From Lachnospiraceae bacterium (lineage in GTDB: Bacteria > Bacillota > Clostridia > Lachnospirales > Lachnospiraceae), in assembly GCA_017475845.1 (NCBI GenBank), contig JAFVEU010000081.1, positions 1 through 8,456 of the forward strand: a stretch of 8,456 nucleotides of DNA. The letters are read 5' to 3'. This document shows, in pieces, positions 1 to 6,719 of the stretch. A program made the translations under genes and the position numbers. The stretch's first letter is position 1, and each line of letters opens with the position of its first letter. The notes beneath the pieces are model-generated. The model was given only the letters and a program-made list of their open reading frames with translations, had not been told where the DNA came from and ran no database searches.

Positions 1-733
1 CGTTCAGCAATGAATCGGGATCGGAATCCGGTCTCACCACCCCCGCTCCCTGCTTAAGTCTTCTGTGGGATGCGGTATTTTCAAGCTGTAAGCGCTTATC
101 GGATACGACCACTCCATCGGAAACAAGCCTCTCTATTATCCCGGGCCTTTCGTCATAGACCTCCTCCACCGGACATCCTTCCACTTGAAGGTCCGTTCCC
201 TTAAGCTTCTTTTCCACTGCGGCCCTCTTTTTATCCACATCATAGGAATCAATGCCGCTGCTTTTATAGTCCTTTACACTGTCCCCGATCTTTTTGGCTA
301 TGCCGGCCCCGAAGTGATCCTTTACCGCATGTATGGCCTGCCGCTTGAATTCCCTTCCTTTCTGGTCGGAAGCATAGGAATAGAGGGTTAGCTTTGCATC
401 CTTCACATCCATTGCCATCATCTCATCCAGACCGAAGGAGAGAAGGCCCTTCCCCGGACGGGAGTTATACTGTATATACTGCTTCAGATGATCTTCCGTA
501 GCAGCGATATCCGCCCTCCCGGATCCGTAAGTGGTGTCTATGAGGAGGAGATCGTAATCTTTCAGTAATTCCCTGTTGTATTCCGCAAATATCGACATAA
601 GTCCCATCTGCATCACCATTTCGGAACGCATTCTTAATGCAGAGTATCTTGCGCTCTCAACCACGGCCATAATAAGTGACAGAACTATTGTCAATGTAAG
701 ACTTAAAAATACAGTTATGGTTCCCCGCCTCAT
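1..733 (-). CDS. TadE/DUF5702-like pseudopilin of the tad cluster (partial, C-terminus outside window)
   Basis: The frame opens at ATG 733 and stays open for 244 codons to the left edge, so the C-terminus is missing. The N-terminus is a short basic stretch (MRRGTITVF) followed by one hydrophobic segment at about residues 5-25 that ends in VVESAR. This is the shape of TadE/TadF-type minor pilins and of the DUF5702 proteins found in clostridial tad clusters. The rest, from about residue 27, is a hydrophilic presumably extracytoplasmic region rich in charged residues, with no enzyme motif I recognise. The start is supported by AGAGGTG six bases upstream. It follows the flp pilin gene by 45 bp and is probably in the same transcript. 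Its likely role is a minor pilin or anchoring/assembly component of the Flp pilus. The family call is by N-terminal pattern and position, so the exact subfamily is uncertain. Confidence 0.72.
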   Translation of the reverse strand, partial: MRRGTITVFLSLTLTIVLSLIMAVVESARYSALRMRSEMVMQMGLMSIFAEYNRELLKDYDLLLIDTTYGSGRADIAATEDHLKQYIQYNSRPGKGLLSFGLDEMMAMDVKDAKLTLYSYASDQKGREFKRQAIHAVKDHFGAGIAKKIGDSVKDYKSSGIDSYDVDKKRAAVEKKLKGTDLQVEGCPVEEVYDERPGIIERLVSDGVVVSDKRLQLENTASHRRLKQGAGVVRPDSDPDSLLN

Positions 734-760
734 AGAATTCACCTCTTTTACGGTACTGCT

Positions 761-778
761 GCCGGAGAAAATCCCGGC
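761..778 (-). repeat. GCCGG/CCGGC hairpin between flp and the pseudopilin gene
   Basis: A 5-bp GC stem (GCCGG ... CCGGC) with an 8-nt loop starts directly after the flp stop codon and precedes the pseudopilin ribosome binding site. No U-run follows, so it is not a normal intrinsic terminator. It could protect the 3' end of a processed flp mRNA. That role is inference. Confidence 0.45.
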
Positions 779-940
779 TCAGACTGAAGTTGCCTTGTCG
801 TTGATAGTCTTAAAGATCTTGTTCACGAGATTTGTAAGCTGACTTTTGAAAATGATAACGAGAGAGATAAGAACTACCAGAATGAGTATCATTTCCACAG
901 TGCCTATGGCATCTTCTTCCGCAAGAAAACTCTTAAACAT
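779..940 (-). CDS. flp: Flp-family type IVb pilin, 53 aa
   Basis: This small gene encodes the major pilin subunit of the Tad pilus. The 53-residue protein has a short hydrophilic leader (MFKSFLAEEDA), then IGTVE and a hydrophobic helix at about residues 17-31 (MILILVVLISLVIIF), then a short polar tail. If the peptidase cuts between Ala11 and Ile12, Glu16 sits at +5, the position of the conserved glutamate in type IV pilins, and residue -1 is Ala instead of the usual Gly. The start is fixed by AGGAGG seven bases upstream, the strongest ribosome binding site in the window, as expected for an abundant structural protein. The gene follows tadC after 194 bp that hold a terminator-like hairpin and further hairpins. 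The prepilin peptidase that should process it is encoded at 5455-5898. Size, hydrophobic pattern and context make the call firm. Confidence 0.88.
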   Translation of the reverse strand: MFKSFLAEEDAIGTVEMILILVVLISLVIIFKSQLTNLVNKIFKTINDKATSV

Positions 941-970
941 ATATCCGCCTCCTTTCTTTATTCTTTCTGC

Positions 971-987
971 GGCAGACAGGGTCTGCC
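971..987 (-). repeat. Perfect 7-bp hairpin just upstream of the flp ribosome binding site
   Basis: GGCAGAC and GTCTGCC form a perfect 7-bp stem with a 3-nt loop, ending about 16 nt before the AGGAGG of flp. No U-tract follows on either strand. It is likely a leader structure of the flp mRNA (stabiliser or processing site); the function is inferred. Confidence 0.5.
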
Positions 988-990
988 TGA

Positions 991-1030
991 CCTGGCAGGG
1001 AAGATGGGACTTTTCCCTGTCCGTCCCAGG
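991..1030 (-). repeat. Composite hairpin in the flp leader with an alternative pairing
   Basis: An outer CCTGG/CCAGG stem (1026-1030 with 991-995) encloses a 7-bp CAGGGAA/TTCCCTG stem (1013-1019 with 996-1002). A competing TGGGAC/GTCCCA stem (1023-1028 with 1005-1010) cannot form at the same time. The region lies between tadC and flp and contains no gene. The pairings are seen by eye; any switching role is speculative. Confidence 0.45.
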
Positions 1031-1039
1031 GGATTACGA

Positions 1040-1052
1040 CCGGCAAAGCCGG
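1040..1052 (-). repeat. CCGGC-TTT-GCCGG hairpin in the tadC-flp gap
   Basis: A 5-bp GC stem with a 3-nt loop, using the same GCCGG/CCGGC arms as the hairpins at 1088-1101 and 761-778. No U-tract follows it on the minus strand. Confidence 0.4.
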
Positions 1053-1078
1053 AGTGTTTCCTTTCGCTTCCCCTGCTG

Positions 1079-1101
1079 TATATAAAAGCCGGAATGCCGG
1101 C
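1079..1101 (-). terminator. Short intrinsic terminator or attenuator after tadC
   Basis: On the minus strand GCCGG-CATT-CCGGC is followed at once by TTTTATATA. The stem has only 5 bp and the U-run is short, so partial readthrough into flp is plausible. It lies 34 nt after the tadC stop codon. I see no convincing separate promoter for flp downstream of it, which favours attenuation or RNA processing over full termination. Confidence 0.5.
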
Positions 1102-1134
1102 CCTTATACCGAAATCAAGCAAATGTATTTAAGC

Positions 1135-2493
1135 TCAGAGCGAGAAGGACAGAAATGCCGGAAGGGTGACCATTATCATCGCCACCAGGAGCATTATCCC
1201 CATTGGCAGCAGAAGCTTTGTACCGGCTTCCTCCCCCGCCTTTTTCGCATTGGCCTTCCTTTCTTCAAAGGCGTCTTTTGCCTCTGCTTCCAGGGCCTCC
1301 ATAAGCCCTGCGTTGCCCTTCATAAGGTTCTGTGACAGAAGGGTTCCAAGCTTACCGTATCTCCGGATACCCGATCTGGCCCCGAAATTCTGATAGGCCT
1401 GGGCTTCAGTGACCCCGCCCTTCATTTCCCTTAAGGTCACGAGCATCTCCTCAAAGGCAAACCGTTTGCCGCATTTCCCCGCTGCCAGACGCTCTTCATA
1501 ATCCCCCGCGATCTTTTCAAAGGCTCCTTTTATCGTCATTCCGGAGAAAAAGAATAGGTTAAGCCTGCTGACTATATCCGGGTAATCCATGAGCATCTCC
1601 TTTTCCCTTATGTTTATAAGCCTGTCCAGATCCCTGTCCCTGCCATACCAGATCACAAAAGCGGTCACCAGGGTAACAGCCAGGATAAATACCCAGGCAG
1701 GGCTTTCAGCCCTCTTATAGCTGAGATGATTGTCCCCTATCTTTTCCGGAAGGATCAGAGTGTCCGCGGACAGGGTAAGGCTGTCGTATCTCAGTATCTT
1801 TTTTAACACTATGTCCCTTATCTTTCCCGGTATCTCCCTGTGTCTCGGAAAGACCACCACAGGAAATTCATAGTCCGCGCACTTCCCCATGTAATTAAGA
1901 GTCGCCGTAAGTACCACAGGGGTTCCCCTGCTGTCGCTCACTTCCTCCTGGATAAAGCCGCTGCTGTCCAGCACGTCATAGTTATCCGTAGCCCATTCAA
2001 TGGTCACGGGATAGTTTTCCGCTCTTTCCATGAGGTCCAGATCGTATTCAACGTGATCCAGGGATCCGTTTTCCCCGAGGATCCTGTCAGGAAGACTGTT
2101 TCCGATCTCATCAAAGATCTTTTCCCTTTCCTCTTCGGTGTATCGTTTCTCCCTCACGGTGACCTCTATGGGTTCATCTATTTCCCGTCCGTCTATATTT
2201 GCAATGATGCCAACGGTCTTGTCGCCTTCCCCGTATCCGTTCCGCTCGATATAGCGGTTTTCCACATCGCTTTCTTCAAGCCCGGAGGAAAACGCTGCAA
2301 GAAATGTCACTATCACTCCGAGAAACAGCACCATCAGCACCTGGGACAGCTTATCCACCCTGTATCTTTCAGCCTTCCTGTAGCCTCTGTCCGCAGGGTT
2401 AAGGAGCGCCTGCTTCTTTATGATCTCCGCATTTCCGGAGAGATTCAGCCCTTTTATTATGAAAAGGGCAAGTCTTCTGAATAAACTTTTCAA
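1135..2493 (-). CDS. tadC: Enlarged TadC-like inner-membrane platform protein (T2SSF family) with extracytoplasmic insertion
   Basis: This is one of two T2SSF-type membrane proteins of the Tad pilus and would form the assembly platform with TadB and the TadA ATPase. The 452-residue product is much longer than a typical TadC of about 300. A hydrophobic segment lies at about residues 51-69, a predicted outside region at 70-265, a second segment at about 267-283, a charged cytoplasmic T2SSF-like region at about 295-425, and a last membrane helix at about 428-448. Within the outside region, residues 160-215 look like a bacterial Ig-like fold: a WATDNYDVLDSSG-type strand pattern, then VVLTATLNYMGK and a closing EFPVVVF strand. 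The start is TTG, overlapping the tadB stop as TTGA, with AGAGG about ten bases upstream. No other in-frame start keeps the N-terminal region. The family call rests on the C-terminal half and operon order; the Ig-like reading is inference. Confidence 0.78.
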   Translation of the reverse strand: MKSLFRRLALFIIKGLNLSGNAEIIKKQALLNPADRGYRKAERYRVDKLSQVLMVLFLGVIVTFLAAFSSGLEESDVENRYIERNGYGEGDKTVGIIANIDGREIDEPIEVTVREKRYTEEEREKIFDEIGNSLPDRILGENGSLDHVEYDLDLMERAENYPVTIEWATDNYDVLDSSGFIQEEVSDSRGTPVVLTATLNYMGKCADYEFPVVVFPRHREIPGKIRDIVLKKILRYDSLTLSADTLILPEKIGDNHLSYKRAESPAWVFILAVTLVTAFVIWYGRDRDLDRLINIREKEMLMDYPDIVSRLNLFFFSGMTIKGAFEKIAGDYEERLAAGKCGKRFAFEEMLVTLREMKGGVTEAQAYQNFGARSGIRRYGKLGTLLSQNLMKGNAGLMEALEAEAKDAFEERKANAKKAGEEAGTKLLLPMGIMLLVAMIMVTLPAFLSFSL

Positions 2494-3233
2494 ACCTTTT
2501 CCGCCTCTTTCGTGATCTTTTCAGCCATCAGGAATCCTGTGGCATAGAGCGCAAGACAAACCGTCATAACTACTGTTCCCGTGACACCGTGGTACAGGGA
2601 AGATAAGAAGCCGGAGGATGAAAGGCTTAAATATACGATGATCACAAAGGGGACCAGCTCCATGATCTTCGTCTCATACTTCCTTGCGCTTATGGATGTC
2701 CTGATCTCCCGCATGATATCCATCTTGTCTCCTATGGAATCCGCAGCCTTTCTGATTATCCTGGTGAAATCCCCGCCGCTTCTCTTTGCCGCGGAAAAGA
2801 CTCCGGCAAAATCCGCAATATCCTCTATGCCGCTCCGCCATGCAAGATCCAGAAGTATTTTTTCCAGAGCCTCATTGGATCTGAGTCTTCTGGTCAGTAT
2901 CCTGAATTCCTCCGTGATAAGGCTCTCTCCATACAGTCCCTCCATTACCCTTCCCGCCTCTATGAAGGCATTTTCCACCGAATAACCGGCGTTCAGAGAG
3001 GACAGTACTGCCATTATCGCCTCCCGGAATTCAAGGGAGAGTTCATATTTCCTTTTTTCTATGAGGTTCTGCCTGATATGGCGGAGAAATATTATTTCGG
3101 AAGGGATAAGGAGGATGAAGAAGACGGGTAAGCTCCTGTAAAATGTCCAGGCTATCGCGGCGTCCAGCACCGCACCGAAGCCCAGGTACAATATCCTTTC
3201 CCCCGGGGAAAAATTATATCTGTCATAATTCAA
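2490..3233 (-). CDS. tadB: TadB-like inner-membrane platform protein (T2SSF family)
   Basis: This is the other platform component of the Flp pilus machine, acting in the cytoplasmic membrane next to the TadA ATPase. The 247-residue protein has two N-terminal hydrophobic segments (about 14-30 and 35-51), a cytoplasmic T2SSF domain (about 65-185) with the typical EFREAIMAVLSSLNAGYS and FAGVFSAAKRSGGDF stretches, and two C-terminal membrane segments (about 190-207 and 219-237). Its length is a little below usual because the N-terminal region is short. The start codon is TTG, overlapping the tadA stop as TTGA, with AAAGGAG nine bases upstream. An ATG a few bases downstream is out of frame. The tight overlap suggests translational coupling with tadA. 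Confidence 0.88.
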   Translation of the reverse strand: MNYDRYNFSPGERILYLGFGAVLDAAIAWTFYRSLPVFFILLIPSEIIFLRHIRQNLIEKRKYELSLEFREAIMAVLSSLNAGYSVENAFIEAGRVMEGLYGESLITEEFRILTRRLRSNEALEKILLDLAWRSGIEDIADFAGVFSAAKRSGGDFTRIIRKAADSIGDKMDIMREIRTSISARKYETKIMELVPFVIIVYLSLSSSGFLSSLYHGVTGTVVMTVCLALYATGFLMAEKITKEAEKV

Positions 3234-4420
3234 TCGAGTCCGCTCCTTTCCAGTTTGTCTGTATATTTAAGGTTCCCGGTCCTTTTTAGGGAATTCCCGT
3301 CAAAGGAATACAGGGGAGAGCTTATGATCTCACCGTTCTCATAGCCTGTTATCTCCGTGATCTCCAACACCTTCCTGCTCTTATCCTTAAGCCTCCCCAG
3401 ATGCACTATGATATCCACCGCCGAAGCTATCTGCCGCCTTATGGCCGCAAGAGGCAGCTCCATTCCCGCCATCAGCACCATGGTCTCAAGCCTTGAGAGC
3501 ATATCCCTGGCGGAATTGGCGTGTCCCGTGGACAGGCTGCCGTCATGTCCTGTATTGGCAGCCTGCAGAAAGTCAAAGGCCGCCCCGTCCCTGACCTCTC
3601 CCACGATTATCCTATCCGGACGCATACGCAGTGAGGATTTTATGAGATCCCTCATGGTGATGGGGATACAGCCCTCCACATTGGCGTTTCTGGTTTCAAG
3701 GCTCACCAGGTTGGGAATGCCCTGGATCTGCAGCTCCGCCGAGTCCTCTATGGTTATGACTCTGGTATCCTCCGGGATAAAGGCGGAAAGAGCATTTAAG
3801 AAGGTGGTCTTCCCGCTGCCGGTGCCTCCGGAGATAAAGATGTTGTAGCCGCTTACCACCAGTTTTTTAAGGAAATCAACGGCTTCCGTATTTATGGAAC
3901 CGAAGCGTATGAGGTCGTCCATCCTTACGGGTTTTTCCGGAAACCGGCGGATGGTTATCACCGGCCCGTTCAATGCCACCGGGTTCATGACTATGTTTAC
4001 CCTGCAGCCGTTCAGCCTCGCATCCACTATGGGAGAGGCTTCATTCACCACCCGGTTTGAGGATGCGGCGATCTGCTGTATCACATCCCCCAGAGTCTCC
4101 TTTGACTCAAAGCTCTTATCCCAGCGGAAGAGCCGGCCCGCCTTCTCCACAAAGATGCTGTCTGTCCCGTTCACCATTATCTCCGTAACCGACGGGTCAT
4201 CGAGAAGTGCCTGTATGACTCCCTTTTTCCTTATGGAATCAAAGAGATCCTCCATAAGGCTTTTCTTTTCCTCAAGGCTTAAATAGCTCCTTTTTCCCGC
4301 AGCAAGGATGGCGCTGCTTATAAGCTCCTCCACTTCCTCATCGGACACCTCCCTGGACAGGTCTATTTCCTTAAGGATCAGATCGTGGAGCTCCTGCCTC
4401 AGGGCTCTTAAGTCCTTCAA
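3230..4420 (-). CDS. tadA: TadA/CpaF-family pilus assembly ATPase
   Basis: This cytoplasmic hexameric secretion-type ATPase powers Flp pilus assembly. All family motifs are present in the 396-residue protein: Walker A GGTGSGKTT at 198-206, an Asp-box region TIEDSAEL at 223-230, Walker B region RIIVGEVRD at 270-278, and a His-box region GHDGSLSTGHA at 291-301. The N-terminal part (about 65-190) carries the usual DPSVTEIMVNG and SPIVDARLNGCRVNI stretches. The start is TTG, overlapping the tadZ stop as TTGA, with GAGGA seven bases upstream. No other start lies nearby in frame; the next ATG would remove about 55 residues. Position between tadZ and tadB is standard for tad clusters. No defect is visible, so it should be an active ATPase. 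Confidence 0.95.
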   Translation of the reverse strand: MKDLRALRQELHDLILKEIDLSREVSDEEVEELISSAILAAGKRSYLSLEEKKSLMEDLFDSIRKKGVIQALLDDPSVTEIMVNGTDSIFVEKAGRLFRWDKSFESKETLGDVIQQIAASSNRVVNEASPIVDARLNGCRVNIVMNPVALNGPVITIRRFPEKPVRMDDLIRFGSINTEAVDFLKKLVVSGYNIFISGGTGSGKTTFLNALSAFIPEDTRVITIEDSAELQIQGIPNLVSLETRNANVEGCIPITMRDLIKSSLRMRPDRIIVGEVRDGAAFDFLQAANTGHDGSLSTGHANSARDMLSRLETMVLMAGMELPLAAIRRQIASAVDIIVHLGRLKDKSRKVLEITEITGYENGEIISSPLYSFDGNSLKRTGNLKYTDKLERSGLD

Positions 4421-5397
4421 AGCACTGTCCTCACGAAATCCCCTAAGGGAGAGGATGCCAGGGAATAGAGATCCGGGTTAAACCCCTTTATAAAGGGGAT
4501 GGTCAGGGTCTCCGTCTTTTCCATGATGTCCCCGTATTCCATGATCCTAAGCATGGCTTCATACTGTTCCAGCTTTGCCCTGGATACCGGATCATCCCTT
4601 ACCGGCATATAGATCTTTTTGCAGGAAGAGAGTATATCCGGAAAAGCACTGATGGAATCCCCAAGATCCACCACTATCTTTGAATAATCGCAGTTTTGGA
4701 GCTCATTGAAAAAGGTGATCCAGGTGCTCCTCTCCACAGTGTTTATATCCAGGGGAGAGATCACCGGAGGGATGTAATCAAGGATCCCCGCCTTCTCCAC
4801 TATGCTTGCAAGCTTGCAGGGGAAATTCCTTTTTTTCTGGCCGATATAGAAGAGCAGATCCGAAAGGTCAGACATGTAATTCTTCCGTAAAAGCTGGTTA
4901 AAACCCGAATATTCCTCCAGATTCAGGTACAGCACCTTTTCCCTTTCGGAAAGTATCTCCCCAAGGGCAAAGGCAAAGGATGTTCTGAAGCAGCGCCTTA
5001 CGGGAGAGTAGATCCCTATGATCTCCGTGCTGATATGGCTCAATATGCACTCCTCCGTAAGGGGGCTCTCCGCGTAATAGCACATCACCTCCCTCATGAT
5101 GTTTTCATAGGACTGGTATTTGCATATGGTCTTATGACCCTTTTTGTTTGAGCTGCAGTCATCCACTGAAAGCACCATCATCTCTCCGGTGCTGTATGAT
5201 TCCAGCTCTTCGTCCAGGTCCTCCTCCGTTATGAGAAGGATATCCACCGGACTCCCGTTTATATAGTCGAGAAGCTTTTCCCTGTCTGTAAAGCCCTGTA
5301 TCTCAAGGGGCACGGACCTCCGGTCACTCATATAGGTCATGAGCTTTGAAACATACTCCTCATCCCTGTCAAATACCGCAAGTGTGTTCTTTTTCAT
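4417..5397 (-). CDS. tadZ: TadZ/CpaE-like protein: pseudo-receiver plus MinD/ParA-like domain with a degenerate P-loop
   Basis: TadZ/CpaE proteins place the Tad machine at its site in the cell. The 326-residue product has an N-terminal receiver-like domain (about 1-105) and a MinD/ParA-like domain (about 122-326). In the receiver part the strand VDILLIT ends in Thr57 where a phosphorylated Asp would be expected, so it is probably not phosphorylated. In the ATPase part the P-loop position reads YSPVRRCFRTSFAFALG (130-146). It lacks the glycines and has Arg138 where the catalytic Lys would be, while the hydrophobic strand IVVDLGDS (241-248) survives. ATP hydrolysis is therefore doubtful. The ATG start has AAAGGAG upstream with a long 12-nt gap after GGAG; no closer in-frame start exists. 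It sits 57 bp after the peptidase gene and overlaps tadA by 4 bp. The fold assignment is by pattern and operon position. Confidence 0.82.
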   Translation of the reverse strand: MKKNTLAVFDRDEEYVSKLMTYMSDRRSVPLEIQGFTDREKLLDYINGSPVDILLITEEDLDEELESYSTGEMMVLSVDDCSSNKKGHKTICKYQSYENIMREVMCYYAESPLTEECILSHISTEIIGIYSPVRRCFRTSFAFALGEILSEREKVLYLNLEEYSGFNQLLRKNYMSDLSDLLFYIGQKKRNFPCKLASIVEKAGILDYIPPVISPLDINTVERSTWITFFNELQNCDYSKIVVDLGDSISAFPDILSSCKKIYMPVRDDPVSRAKLEQYEAMLRIMEYGDIMEKTETLTIPFIKGFNPDLYSLASSPLGDFVRTVL

Positions 5398-5454
5398 TGT
5401 TTTATGCTGCTCCTTTCAATTTTATGATCCGGATACCAAAAACGCTGGGTTGTT

Positions 5455-5898
5455 TTATGTAAACCATTGTCCCGTCCCGGGACAGAAGAGACTGTACAGG
5501 ATCCCCAGACTCACGGGCACTGCCATGGGAACCGTGAGCTTTTTGCCTCCTCCTTCATATACCGCAAAGCCCGCTGCCGTGAGGACGCTGAACACTCCTA
5601 TGGGAACCAGGGACCCAAGCATCACCTCATGCCCTGTATAAAGCGCTGCCGTCATTATGAATTTGATGTCTCCCGCTCCCAGGAATCCCGCACCGTAAAA
5701 CATATAGAGAAAAACAAAAACAAGAAGAGCCGTGACGATCCCGTCCATGAGTCCGGTCATACCCCTGTCCGTAAGGCAGAAGATGATACCCGGGATAAGA
5801 AAGAAAAGATTATGGAAATTGGTGATACGCCGATACTTCAGATCTGTTAAAGATGCGGACAGCAGGAACAGGAAAAGAACCGGATCCCCCATGTGCAT
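5455..5898 (-). CDS. tadV: TadV/CpaA prepilin peptidase (A24 family)
   Basis: This membrane aspartyl peptidase cleaves the leader from Flp and the TadE-type prepilins. The 147-residue protein is almost wholly hydrophobic and contains both A24 catalytic sites: LTDLKYRRI near the N-terminus (Asp19) and GAGDIKF (Asp77). It lacks the N-terminal methyltransferase domain of PilD-type enzymes, as is normal for TadV/CpaA. The ATG at 5898 has AGGA four bases upstream; an alternative ATG two codons later (M3) is equally possible. It is the first gene of the tad operon. A candidate promoter lies about 90 bp upstream (5987-6015). Confidence 0.92.
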   Translation of the reverse strand: MHMGDPVLFLFLLSASLTDLKYRRITNFHNLFFLIPGIIFCLTDRGMTGLMDGIVTALLVFVFLYMFYGAGFLGAGDIKFIMTAALYTGHEVMLGSLVPIGVFSVLTAAGFAVYEGGGKKLTVPMAVPVSLGILYSLFCPGTGQWFT

Positions 5899-5961
5899 AC
5901 CGTCCTGATCAAAATGTAAACCGGAAATTGTGGTGAAATTGATTTTGCCGCCGAAGGGCAG

Positions 5962-5976
5962 ATCTGACTTTCAGAT
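5962..5976 (-). repeat. Small hairpin in the tadV leader
   Basis: ATCTGA-AAG-TCAGAT is a perfect 6-bp stem with a 3-nt loop in the untranslated leader of the tad operon. It is followed by a weaker TGCC/GGCA stem around 5947-5961. No ligand-binding RNA class is recognised here. Confidence 0.35.
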
Positions 5977-5986
5977 TGTGAACGAT

Positions 5987-6015
5987 AGAATACACCAATC
6001 GGGCTGTTTTGTCCA
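5987..6015 (-). promoter_or_regulatory. Likely sigma-A type promoter of the tad operon
   Basis: TGGACA at 6015-6010 (5 of 6 matches to the -35 consensus) is spaced exactly 17 nt from TATTCT at 5992-5987 (4 of 6 to the -10 consensus). It reads toward tadV. The -35 box lies inside the stem-loop at 5997-6023. The promoter is predicted from consensus only. Confidence 0.5.
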
Positions 6016-6030
6016 GCCCGATTTTTGTAT
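5997..6030 (+). terminator. Strong stem-loop with U-tract facing the plus strand
   Basis: A perfect 10-bp stem (AATCGGGCTG / CAGCCCGATT) with a 7-nt loop is followed on the plus strand by TTTGTATTATTTTT, a good intrinsic terminator. On the minus strand, where all the genes lie, the stem is followed by GGTGTATTC with no U-tract. It lies 49 bp after the upp stop codon (hairpin edge at 6023). As seen it would stop transcripts running against upp. It may still act as a weak 3' end for upp. Confidence 0.6.
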
Positions 6031-6071
6031 TATTTTTAAAACAATTGACCAAACATTTGTATTTGCCCTGT

Positions 6072-6719
6072 TTACTTGGTGCCGAATATCCTGTCTCCCG
6101 CATCTCCAAGTCCGGGACAGATATAGGCATCCTTATTCAGTTGCCTGTCCAGATGTCCGATGTAGATCTGCACATCGGGATGAGCTTCCGTCAGGGCTTT
6201 AACTCCCTCGGGTGCAGCGATTATGCACATGAACTTGATCTTTACGCCGCCCCTCTCCTTTATGAATCTGATGGCATCGATGGCGGAACCGCCCGTAGCC
6301 AGCATGGGATCCGTTACAATGATGGTCCTCTCGTTTATCGGTGCCGGCAGCTTGCAGTAGTAGGAATGAGGTTTGTGGGTCTCTTCATCCCTGTAAAGCC
6401 CTATGTGTCCCACCTTTGCAGCCGGAAGGAGGTTCAGTATCCCGTCGGTCATTCCGAGACCTGCACGGAGTATGGGAACTATGGCCTGTTTTCTTCCTGC
6501 CAGTACCGGAGATACCGTCTTCTCTATGGGAGTCTCCACATCGATATCCCTCAGCTCCAGATCTCTTAAGGCCTCATACCCCATAAGCATGGCTATCTCA
6601 TTGACCAGCTGCCGGAACTCCGCCGTTCCCGTGGTCTTATCCCTGAGCCTCGTTATCTTATGCTGGATCAGCGGATGATCCAGAATGATCACATTTTCCT
6701 GTCCTTCAAACTCCTGCAT
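6072..6719 (-). CDS. upp: Uracil phosphoribosyltransferase
   Basis: This cytoplasmic pyrimidine-salvage enzyme converts uracil and PRPP to UMP and diphosphate. Numbered from the chosen start, the 215-residue protein shows ILRAGLGM (83-90), the PRPP-binding loop DPMLATGGSA (137-146) and the uracil-binding C-terminal region YICPGLGDAGD (199-209), ending in FGTK as in Bacillus Upp. The frame is open upstream to a TTG at 6743, but that extension contains AAAGGAG, which reads as the ribosome binding site for the ATG at 6719. The ATG start also gives the usual length of about 209-215 residues. It lies 90 bp after the CAP gene with no clear promoter between them, so it may be partly co-transcribed. 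No functional link to its neighbours is evident. Confidence 0.95.
   Translation of the reverse strand: MQEFEGQENVIILDHPLIQHKITRLRDKTTGTAEFRQLVNEIAMLMGYEALRDLELRDIDVETPIEKTVSPVLAGRKQAIVPILRAGLGMTDGILNLLPAAKVGHIGLYRDEETHKPHSYYCKLPAPINERTIIVTDPMLATGGSAIDAIRFIKERGGVKIKFMCIIAAPEGVKALTEAHPDVQIYIGHLDRQLNKDAYICPGLGDAGDRIFGTK

Noticed and set aside
1079..1101. A separate promoter (TATAAG or TATATA) for flp in this region
   Set aside because: Both -10-like boxes lack an acceptable -35 box at 16-18 nt, so I do not claim a promoter.
1840..2484. A long plus-strand open frame of 214 codons opposite tadC
   Set aside because: It is antisense to a well-supported tad gene, resembles no protein family and is rich in His and Phe from reversed codons. 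It is a shadow frame.
5899..5986. A possible riboswitch in the tadV leader (hairpins and a GGCAAAA stretch)
   Set aside because: GGCAAAA resembles the c-di-GMP core only superficially; the tetraloop hairpin and ACGCAAAGC are absent.
6009..6569. A 186-codon plus-strand open frame opposite upp
   Set aside because: upp is certain on the other strand. The plus-strand translation has no recognisable motif and starts inside the terminator hairpin region.
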